A stretch of DNA of 64,000 nt from an uncultured bacterium (GTDB lineage: Bacteria; Cyanobacteriota; Vampirovibrionia; Gastranaerophilales; Gastranaerophilaceae). The notes beneath the pieces are model-generated. The model did no database searches. It saw only the letters and a list, made by a program, of their open reading frames with translations, and was not told the DNA's origin. Shown piece after piece: positions 1-7,141 of this stretch (the first letter of the stretch is position 1; every line of letters starts with the position of its first letter). A program made the position numbers and the translations under genes. The stretch covers positions 62,001 through 126,000 of the forward strand of contig CAJMPQ010000005.1 of the NCBI GenBank assembly GCA_905215335.1, read 5' to 3'.

Positions 1-41
1 ATGGTCAAATTAGAATTCAAGGAATAAAATAGGGATTTAAT

Positions 42-371
42 ATGAAAAAACTAATTATAAAATGGATAATTTTTGCATTAGTAATTATGGGTACCTGTTA
101 TTTACCAGGAATTCACGTAGATAGTTTTTGGTTTGCTATGCTTGTTGCCGCAGTTCTAACTATCGTGAATATTTTTATAAAACCTATAATAAAGCTCCTA
201 ACATTCCCAATAAATTTACTAACATTTGGCATTTTTAATTTGGTTATAAACTTTGGAATATTATATGGGATATCATATTTTATTCCGCAATATCACTTAG
301 ATAATTATCTTAGTGGATTTATATCTTCAATTATAATAGCAATAGCATATTGCATAATAAAAAAATGCTAA
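42..371 (+). CDS. Phage-holin-4 / YvlD-like small membrane protein
   Basis: This 109-residue protein is almost entirely hydrophobic, with about four membrane segments. The pattern, including the stretch IVNIFIKPIIKLLTFPINLL in the middle, is that of the 'phage holin family 4 superfamily IV'/YvlD family. These are chromosomal inner-membrane proteins of unknown function and are not evidence of a prophage. An AGGG ribosome site lies 7 bases before the ATG. The gene ends in a hairpin shared with the convergent efflux gene. The family call rests on pattern recognition and the length fits the family. Confidence 0.75.
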   Translation: MKKLIIKWIIFALVIMGTCYLPGIHVDSFWFAMLVAAVLTIVNIFIKPIIKLLTFPINLLTFGIFNLVINFGILYGISYFIPQYHLDNYLSGFISSIIIAIAYCIIKKC

Positions 372-390
372 ATAAAAGTTTTTGCAAAAA

Positions 391-420
391 TAAAGAGGAA
401 AGAAAATCTTTCCTCTTTTA
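391..420. terminator. Bidirectional rho-independent terminator
   Basis: A perfect inverted repeat (TAAAGAGGAAAGA, AAA loop, TCTTTCCTCTTTA) lies between two convergent genes. It has A and T flanks, so it can end transcription from both sides. Confidence 0.8.
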
Positions 421-436
421 ACTATCTAGAGATTAA

Positions 437-1564
437 TTATTTTATTTTTACTCGAGGAACAACTGACATTCCCGGCACAATATTATATTTGGTATAATCT
501 TCATCAAATACAATCTTCACAGGAACACGTTGAACGATTTTAACATAACTACCTACAGCATTTTCTGGTGGAAACAAACTTGATTTTGCACCAGTTGCTC
601 GTTGTATACTGTCAACGTGTGCTTTGAATTTTTTACCGGGGTAAGTATCTACAGCAACCTGAACCGGTTGACCTGGGTGCATATGAGTTAATTGTCCTTC
701 CTTAAAATTAGCAACAACCCACATTTGTTCTGGAACAACAGCCAATAATGGTTGACCAATTTGAACATAATTACCTTGTTCAACGCTTCTTGCTGAAATT
801 TTGCCATCAGATGGGGCATATATTTTTGTATAGCTTAAATTTAATTTAGCTTGCTCAACTTCAGCCTCTAATCTTTTTATTTCAGCTTCCACTGATTGTG
901 TTTTAGCAATAGAAGAATCTAATTCCGATTTCATAGCTTTTGTTCTATTGGATGTTGATTGATAATTTGCTTGAGATACTTCTAATTCTTTTGAACTTCT
1001 ATCATAATCTTGTTTTGAAACAACACCTGATTTATACATTTCGTTATAACGTTTAAAATCTTTTTGTGCAAAATTCAACTTGGACATAGCAGAAGCTGTA
1101 TCATCTGCAGCTTGACCAACGTTAGATGTATTCTTTGAAACATCATGTGTAGACACTTTTAATTGAGCTTTAGCTTCTGCTAATTTTGCTTCTGCCTGAT
1201 CTAATTTCACTTGATAATCGACAGGATCAATTTCTAAAAGCAAATCTCCTTTTTTAACAGTTTGGTTATCATCAACTAATAGTGAAACAACTGGACCCGC
1301 TACACGTGGTGCAACAGAAATTATTCTACCTTCTACAAACGCGTCATCGGTAGATTGATAATGAGTAGACATAATCGCAGCATATAATCCTATTAAAATT
1401 AATATACCTGCTGCAATTGATGGTATAAATACTCGTTTTTTAGTAATTTCCGGACGACGTCGTTTTAATCTTTCTTTGGCTAATTTTTCAAATTCTTCTT
1501 TTTTACGTTTTTTAGTTTTGGGTAAACTTGGAGCTTTATTAAATTTTTCTTTATCTTCGGCCAT
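437..1564 (-). CDS. HlyD/EmrA-type membrane fusion protein (efflux periplasmic adaptor)
   Basis: This 375-residue adaptor should link an inner-membrane exporter to an outer-membrane channel. A basic cytoplasmic N-terminus (about 50 residues) precedes one membrane segment (IPSIAAGILILIGLYAAIM). Then come a biotinyl-lipoyl-like half (ISVAPRVAGPVVSLLVDDNQ), a long coiled-coil hairpin, the second half (YAPSDGKISARSVEQGNYV) and a beta-barrel. This is the EmrA/VceA layout. The ATG at 1564 is preferred because AAAGAGG lies just upstream; a GTG two codons earlier would overlap that site. It is cotranscribed with the upstream MarR gene. No EmrB-type transporter is adjacent. Confidence 0.9.
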   Translation of the reverse strand: MAEDKEKFNKAPSLPKTKKRKKEEFEKLAKERLKRRRPEITKKRVFIPSIAAGILILIGLYAAIMSTHYQSTDDAFVEGRIISVAPRVAGPVVSLLVDDNQTVKKGDLLLEIDPVDYQVKLDQAEAKLAEAKAQLKVSTHDVSKNTSNVGQAADDTASAMSKLNFAQKDFKRYNEMYKSGVVSKQDYDRSSKELEVSQANYQSTSNRTKAMKSELDSSIAKTQSVEAEIKRLEAEVEQAKLNLSYTKIYAPSDGKISARSVEQGNYVQIGQPLLAVVPEQMWVVANFKEGQLTHMHPGQPVQVAVDTYPGKKFKAHVDSIQRATGAKSSLFPPENAVGSYVKIVQRVPVKIVFDEDYTKYNIVPGMSVVPRVKIK

Positions 1565-1574
1565 AAACACCTCT

Positions 1575-2033
1575 TTATATTTGTATATTTACTTTTGATA
1601 ACAAATTCTTATTTATTTTTTCTAAAACATTATTTAATATATCTAATTCTTCTTCTGGAATACCTTCAACAGTCTCATGCCATACCTTTAGTATAGTTGG
1701 AACAGCTTGATTATATAAATCAATACCATCTTGAGTTATATTTATTTTCACTATTTTACGCTTATTAACATCTGGAGTTTTACTTACATACCCAATTTTT
1801 TCTAAAATATTTAAAATTCTGGAAATATTAGGGCGATCTTTTAGAGTTAATGCTGAAATTTGACGTTGATATAAACAGCCATTCTCTACTAACACATGTA
1901 AAACTGAAAACTGTTCTGGTGTTATATTCAAATTTGAATTTACAAAAGTTTGAATAGCAAAAACCTTTGACAAGTTTCCTGTACCTGCCAGCTTTGGACC
2001 TATTTTATATTTTAATGCTTTAGTCTTGTCCAT
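1575..2033 (-). CDS. MarR-family transcriptional regulator
   Basis: This 152-residue winged-helix repressor has the MarR core: the recognition region YQRQISALTLKDRPNISRIL, the wing VSKTPDVNKRKIVKINITQDG, and dimerising terminal helices. It lies 10 bases upstream of the EmrA-like gene on the same strand and diverges from the TolC-like gene. It therefore probably controls both efflux genes from the shared 50-base promoter region. Ligands for this family are often phenolic or antibiotic-like compounds; none can be read from the sequence. Confidence 0.9.
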   Translation of the reverse strand: MDKTKALKYKIGPKLAGTGNLSKVFAIQTFVNSNLNITPEQFSVLHVLVENGCLYQRQISALTLKDRPNISRILNILEKIGYVSKTPDVNKRKIVKINITQDGIDLYNQAVPTILKVWHETVEGIPEEELDILNNVLEKINKNLLSKVNIQI

Positions 2034-2046
2034 GATTTTTACTTTG

Positions 2047-2062
2047 TGTTATCATAATAACA
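2047..2062. promoter_or_regulatory. Candidate MarR operator (palindrome)
   Basis: TGTTAT-CATA-ATAACA is a perfect 6-4-6 inverted repeat. It sits in the 49-base gap between the divergent MarR (start 2033) and TolC-like (start 2083) genes, where autoregulatory MarR operators are usually found. Assignment to this MarR protein is by position only. Confidence 0.5.
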
Positions 2063-2082
2063 TAAAAAAGGATGAATGTATC

Positions 2083-3462
2083 ATGAAGAAATTAAAAATA
2101 TTAATTATTGTGATGAGTTTAATTCTCGTTACCCCACAAAGCAGTTTTGCAAAAAAACAAAAAAACAACCAAGATAACCATATTGAATATATGAACTTAA
2201 ATTGGTGGGAAAATTTCAACGATCCACAATTAAGTGAATATTTAGAGCAAGTTTATAAAAATAATCCAGATTTAAAAATTGCCTCAATCAAAGCTCAACA
2301 ATCTCAACAAATAATGAAACAGGCATTTGCAAATCAATTACCTCAATTATATTTTAATGGGACTCTACAAAGAGAACTAACAGGAAGTACACAACAATTT
2401 GGAGATGTAATTATTCCTGATTATAACCAAGCTCATTACATTTTACCACTTACAATGTCATATGAAGTTGATATTTGGGGTGAAAATTATCTAAAAACAA
2501 AAAGTATGAAAAAACAAATTGAAATGACTAAACAAGATGAAAGAGCATCATATATATCTATATCATCTAGTTTTGCATCAAATTATTATACACTTATTGG
2601 TATCGATAAACTCATAAAAAACCAAGAAAATTTATTAAATCTAGAAAAAGGAATTGTTAAACTAGAAGAGCAAAAATACAAAAGTGGCTTATGCCCAATT
2701 GCAGAAGTTTTGTCAGAAAAACAAACACTAGCTCAAATGCAAGAAAGATATAACATTCTAAAAGAACGACAAGATGTTGTTATAAATCAATTAATATCAC
2801 AACTGGGAGACAGATACACAAAAGAAATTACACGCAGTGAATACTCTTCCATTCCTGAAATTAAAACTCCTAAAGAAATATCAACAGAATTTATAGGAGA
2901 ACGACCAGACATCAAAAAAGCTGAATACTATATTGAAAAAACAGGGATAGATGTAAAAGTAGCACAAAGAGACTTTCTACCTAAATTCAGAATATATGGT
3001 CAAGTAGGTTTTAATGCATATGATTGGTGTAGAATGTTTGCCCCACATACATTTTTATCTACAGTTGGTGTAATGCCATCTTTAGACTTATTTACTGGAG
3101 GTATGAAGAAGGCAAAATTAAAATACAATAAATTAGAATATGAAAAAGCATTACAGATTTATCAAAAATCTATATTAACATCAATTCAAGAATTAAATGA
3201 CTCTATGATGAGTATAAAAACATCGCAAATGAATTACGAAAATAGCAAAGAACGATATTTATTAGAACAAGAAAAATTAGCTCTATCAAACAATCAACTC
3301 AAAATAGGTGGTAAAGCTATGTTAGATAATTTAAAAGATCAAGAAATTTCGATTATGATTGAAGAAGGAGTTGTTACAAACAACATAAACAGATTACTTG
3401 CAGCAATAAATTTATATAAAGCCGTTGGTGGAAAAGATTATACTAAACAACAAGACCTATAA
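2083..3462 (+). CDS. TolC/NodT-type outer-membrane efflux protein
   Basis: The 459-residue product starts with a signal peptide (MKKLKILIIVMSLILVTPQSSFA) and no lipobox cysteine. The body has the two repeated outer-membrane-factor halves: NLNWWENFNDPQLSEYLEQV near the N-terminus, then GERPDIKKAEYYIEKT, the characteristic second-repeat motif RPD-A-. It should form the trimeric channel for the divergent EmrA-like adaptor. The ATG at 2083 is chosen because it begins the signal peptide and follows AAGG; an earlier in-frame start at 2026 would overlap the regulator. It ends convergently, overlapping the kinase gene by 6 bases. Confidence 0.9.
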   Translation: MKKLKILIIVMSLILVTPQSSFAKKQKNNQDNHIEYMNLNWWENFNDPQLSEYLEQVYKNNPDLKIASIKAQQSQQIMKQAFANQLPQLYFNGTLQRELTGSTQQFGDVIIPDYNQAHYILPLTMSYEVDIWGENYLKTKSMKKQIEMTKQDERASYISISSSFASNYYTLIGIDKLIKNQENLLNLEKGIVKLEEQKYKSGLCPIAEVLSEKQTLAQMQERYNILKERQDVVINQLISQLGDRYTKEITRSEYSSIPEIKTPKEISTEFIGERPDIKKAEYYIEKTGIDVKVAQRDFLPKFRIYGQVGFNAYDWCRMFAPHTFLSTVGVMPSLDLFTGGMKKAKLKYNKLEYEKALQIYQKSILTSIQELNDSMMSIKTSQMNYENSKERYLLEQEKLALSNNQLKIGGKAMLDNLKDQEISIMIEEGVVTNNINRLLAAINLYKAVGGKDYTKQQDL

Positions 3463-5211
3463 AGCTTCAACTTTATTAGGGAACTTATCATTTTTTGAAC
3501 ATACTTGCGGAATAATAAACCCAAACATATTTTTATTATCTTGGTTACTTTCTGCAAGTATTTTTCCGTTATGAGCCTCTATAATTTTCTTTGATAAATA
3601 TAATCCTAACCCAATTCCAACTTTATTAAACTTTTCTGAATGTGTAACATATTTTCTGAATAATTTATCTAAAACTTCTGGTTCAATAAATGGCCCAGCG
3701 TTAATAACTTTCACTTCAATATTACCTTCAATATTAGCAAGATATACATCTACATTACTCGCAGAATAGGCATAATTAATAGCGTTAGATAATAAATTTA
3801 TAATAACTCTTTTTAATTCAATTCTATCAGCAAAAACTTCACAATCATTATTGTTAAAATGAAACACCAAAGTTATAGAATTTGCAGATGCTAAATTCGA
3901 AATTTCGTGAATACACTCCGAAATCATACCCGCCAAATCAAAAGTAGAATAATTTAATGAGATTTCACCATTTTCAAATTTATAAGTTGATAATAATGTA
4001 TACACCATATCATACATATAATTACACGAATCTAATGTTAACTTTAGCATTTCTTTTTGATCTGAATTAAGTTCTCCCAACTGTCCACTCAACAAGAGTT
4101 CTAATGCTCTAACCTGAGCAATAGTAGGAGTTTTTAAATCGTGACTAAGTGTCGCAATATATGTTTCTCTCTCCTCTGTCATTCTTTTTTCAGCATCTAT
4201 ATTTCGTAAAAAAGTCGTTACCGCATAAATTTCACCATTCTTATTTCTCATAGGAGTTTGATGAGCTAAATACCAATAACTTTCTCCATTTTTGGCAATC
4301 AAACGTTTTTCTGATTGAAAACTTCCACCAGCAGATATAACCCTAGAATTCTCAATATGAATATATTTCTTTAAATCATCCACATCAAACTGGATTTTTT
4401 CACCATCTATAGTAACATCTAACCCGGTTAATAAAAAATCTTTTGCTCTAGCATTACCTAAAATCAAATTGTCATCCGTGTCTAATACAAATGCCAACAT
4501 CGGAGCATTATTGATTAGTGAATATAATTGAGTATTTGAAAATTCTAAAGCCTCTGTTATATGCCTTGACTCAGTAATATCTCTACTTAGGGTTAAAATT
4601 CCTACAACTCGATTCTTACTAATAATTGGAGCAGAGACCAATTCATACAAAACTTTCTCTCCCTTTATCAAAAACTCAACAACATAAGTTTGAGGTTCTT
4701 TTTTTTGTAAGACTATCCTATCATTTTTACAAATAAGAGATGCAATATCATAATCAAAAAGTTCAAGAGGAGTTTTACCAATAAAATCACTCTCTGAAGT
4801 AAAGCCAAAACATTCTTTAAAAAAACGAGAACAAGTTACATATCTCAATTTTGGATCTTTAAAACAAATTAAATCCGGAGTGAACTTAAACATATTATTT
4901 AATAAAGCATCAATATGACAGGATTCACAATTTTTAGAAGCCTTACAGTTCTTGTATCGCAAAAGATCATCATCTCTAATTTTTAAAATTTTAGGGAATA
5001 TATAAGTTACCAATAAGGTATCCAAAATAAAATAAATTATAAGAACAACCAAAAAAGCTTCATAATTATGCAGCAAAACGTTGTTTCCAATACAAAGATT
5101 ATATCCTAATAACAATAATAAGAAACTCAGAGTTCTAATAACAATTTTCTTCACTCTATTTCTATATACATTTTGCTTCAATGAATCCATAATTAAATTC
5201 CTTAACTGCAT
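3457..5211 (-). CDS. PAS-domain sensor histidine kinase
   Basis: Two membrane segments lie within residues 22-75. A PAS domain follows at about 105-213 (FKDPKLRYVT...GILTLSRDITESR), a second PAS at about 228-340, the dimerisation/phosphoacceptor helix with H357 (ATLSHDLKTPTIAQ), and an ATPase domain with N-box (ELKRVIINLLSNAINYA) and a GIGLGL glycine box. The usual aspartate of the G1 box is asparagine (VINAGPFI). A CESCH sequence at 95-99 lies in the presumed cytoplasmic linker. The start overlaps the response regulator end by 50 bases; a second ATG at 5190 has a better-spaced AAGGA and is a serious alternative. Confidence 0.88.
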   Translation of the reverse strand: MQLRNLIMDSLKQNVYRNRVKKIVIRTLSFLLLLLGYNLCIGNNVLLHNYEAFLVVLIIYFILDTLLVTYIFPKILKIRDDDLLRYKNCKASKNCESCHIDALLNNMFKFTPDLICFKDPKLRYVTCSRFFKECFGFTSESDFIGKTPLELFDYDIASLICKNDRIVLQKKEPQTYVVEFLIKGEKVLYELVSAPIISKNRVVGILTLSRDITESRHITEALEFSNTQLYSLINNAPMLAFVLDTDDNLILGNARAKDFLLTGLDVTIDGEKIQFDVDDLKKYIHIENSRVISAGGSFQSEKRLIAKNGESYWYLAHQTPMRNKNGEIYAVTTFLRNIDAEKRMTEERETYIATLSHDLKTPTIAQVRALELLLSGQLGELNSDQKEMLKLTLDSCNYMYDMVYTLLSTYKFENGEISLNYSTFDLAGMISECIHEISNLASANSITLVFHFNNNDCEVFADRIELKRVIINLLSNAINYAYSASNVDVYLANIEGNIEVKVINAGPFIEPEVLDKLFRKYVTHSEKFNKVGIGLGLYLSKKIIEAHNGKILAESNQDNKNMFGFIIPQVCSKNDKFPNKVEAL

Positions 5212-5833
5212 TAATGACCTTTTCAGTTTTTGCTAATTTATCAAAAATAGAATGTACATAACTCGATAAATCACAAAGACAAATTTCTAACCCATTAGTA
5301 ACTTCATACTTATTAAAACCTTTAATAATCATTTTTATAAGAGACGTTTCTTTTGGATTTAACATACTTTTAAACTTAATATAATCAACTTCTGGTAATG
5401 TATTAATATAATTAAAGATACTATGCTGTATTCTAAAATCAATCCAAGAATTACCATCCAAAACAAGATTTATAATCTTATAAAGCTTATCTTTAGATAC
5501 ATCTTTTAATAAATAAGCATCAGCATTTGCATACAAAGATGCTAGAATTTCAGATTTATAATTATCTGCAGCAAACAAAATAACTTTAATATCAGGATTA
5601 ATATCTTTAATAATACAAGAAGCTTCAACACCATTCATATATGGCAAACCAATATCCATAAGAACTAAATCGACATCATTTTCAGATAGAAAAGAAACAC
5701 TGTCTTCTGCATTATCAAAAACTGCAGACACAGTCATATTAGGCATAATCTCAATTGTTTTTTTTAAGATCATACACGACAATTTTGAATCATCAACAAT
5801 AAGTACATTAATATCATTTTGCATATTTTTCAT
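5162..5833 (-). CDS. NarL/LuxR-like response regulator
   Basis: The 223-residue product has a receiver domain with acidic pair D14-D15, phosphoacceptor D60 (LVLMDIGLPYMNG) and K110 (YLLKD). The C-terminal region LNPKETSLIKMIIKGFNKYE aligns with the LuxR-type helix-turn-helix start but is degenerate in the recognition helix, so DNA binding is plausible and unproven. It is the partner of the downstream histidine kinase, with which it overlaps. The start at 5833 is chosen for AAAGG seven bases upstream. A further ATG three codons on is possible. Confidence 0.87.
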   Translation of the reverse strand: MKNMQNDINVLIVDDSKLSCMILKKTIEIMPNMTVSAVFDNAEDSVSFLSENDVDLVLMDIGLPYMNGVEASCIIKDINPDIKVILFAADNYKSEILASLYANADAYLLKDVSKDKLYKIINLVLDGNSWIDFRIQHSIFNYINTLPEVDYIKFKSMLNPKETSLIKMIIKGFNKYEVTNGLEICLCDLSSYVHSIFDKLAKTEKVINAVKEFNYGFIEAKCI

Positions 5834-5903
5834 ATACCAGCCTTTCAATTGTAAATACATTTAACATCAATATATTAAATAATTGAATTGCCAAGGTGGG
5901 CAA

Positions 5904-5936
5904 TAAAAAAAGCTACTTATCAAAAGACAAGTAGCT
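5904..5936 (-). terminator. Rho-independent terminator of the PfkB kinase gene
   Basis: On the minus strand AGCTACTTGTC-TTTT-GATAAGTAGCT forms an 11-bp stem with one G-U pair, followed by a T run. It lies directly after the PfkB gene. Confidence 0.8.
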
Positions 5937-5965
5937 ATTATAAATACAATCTTATAACCGTATTA

Positions 5966-7015
5966 TTAAGTATGCTCAATTTGACAAGTAAAATCAGGAG
6001 CACTTTCCATACGTTTGAAAATTTCATCAAAAGTTAATAACCCTGCAGTTGCTCCAAATTGAGAAACAACCCCTGCAGCATTAACTGAAGCTGCAATTAA
6101 AGATTTTGCAATATCACCATTTGTACTAGATAACGCAGCACAGAAAGTTGAAGCAAAAGCATCACCTGAACCCAAAGTTGAAGTTACAGGCCCATCGAAA
6201 CAAGGACAGTAATAATATGACTTACCATCAAAAGCAAATGCGCCATACTTACCATCTGTGATAACAATAATTTGTTTTTCTGAAACTTTCAACTTTTGGA
6301 ACATTGATTTTAAATCCGGATGAATTAACTGATGCGAGAATTTTTCATCTTTAGTATCAGGACGTAGTTGTATACCTGTAGCCATTGATGCTTCTTCTTT
6401 ATTCATAACAACAATGTGCGCATATGCTAAAATACTCTTTAAGTAATTAAAACCTTTTTTAATTCCTGTTGTTCCAGCATTAAAACAAATATAAGTATTA
6501 TTATCTTTTGCGAAATGTACAATATCATCTAACACCTTGTTACTATCGCCATTCAATGGAGCAATGTACAACAACTTAGCATTTTTTATAGCTTCAAAAT
6601 CAATTTCAGATTTCTTGATATGGGCATTAGCTCCTCTATGAGCTAAAACAGTTCTATCACCTTCAAAACTAGTCAAAATAATTGAAAAACCAGTACTATC
6701 ATTCTTATCTTGAATAACTGAATCTAAATTTACATTTTTATTTTCAAAAAATTCAAACAAACCTTGAGAATAAATATCATCACCAACTTTAAAAATTGCA
6801 GATGTAGAAAAACCCAAATTGGCAAAATTAGTAGCAGTATTAACTCCACCGCCACCAACTTGTGATGCAAAATCTGTAATTTCAATTTTTGAGCCATAAG
6901 AATAACTCATATATTCAGATTTTTTATCTTTTTTACGAACAGAAACGATATTTGCATCATCACATTCTACAAATACATCCATAGTGGCACTACCAATTGT
7001 AACAATATCACTCAT
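5966..7015 (-). CDS. PfkB/ribokinase-family carbohydrate kinase
   Basis: The 349-residue protein has the PfkB N-terminal glycine signature (DFASQVGGGGVNTATNFANL) and the C-terminal signature with catalytic Asp (TSTLGSGDAFASTF, where the anion hole GSGD is intact). It should phosphorylate a sugar or nucleoside with ATP in the cytoplasm. Substrate cannot be assigned; the family includes ribokinase, fructokinase and adenosine kinase. AGAGGAT precedes the ATG. It is monocistronic, with its own terminator. Confidence 0.88.
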   Translation of the reverse strand: MSDIVTIGSATMDVFVECDDANIVSVRKKDKKSEYMSYSYGSKIEITDFASQVGGGGVNTATNFANLGFSTSAIFKVGDDIYSQGLFEFFENKNVNLDSVIQDKNDSTGFSIILTSFEGDRTVLAHRGANAHIKKSEIDFEAIKNAKLLYIAPLNGDSNKVLDDIVHFAKDNNTYICFNAGTTGIKKGFNYLKSILAYAHIVVMNKEEASMATGIQLRPDTKDEKFSHQLIHPDLKSMFQKLKVSEKQIIVITDGKYGAFAFDGKSYYYCPCFDGPVTSTLGSGDAFASTFCAALSSTNGDIAKSLIAASVNAAGVVSQFGATAGLLTFDEIFKRMESAPDFTCQIEHT

Positions 7016-7141
7016 GATTATATCCTCTTACAAACTATTCATATACAATGATTTTAACATAAAATTAAGATTGATTATATTTTTCTAGCAAAAAAAGATA
7101 TTTTTGAATTTAATAAAATTAGCAGAATATAAGGATGGAAT

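Noticed and set aside
1..27. Eight codons from ATG to TAA at the left edge
   Set aside because: It may be the end of an upstream gene, but nothing about it can be supported from 27 bases.
42..371. Prophage signal from a holin-family protein
   Set aside because: The family is widespread in chromosomes, and no other phage gene is present.
4900..4930. CESCH in the sensor kinase as a cytochrome c heme site
   Set aside because: By the two-segment topology it would be cytoplasmic, and no cytochrome fold surrounds it; kept only as an oddity.
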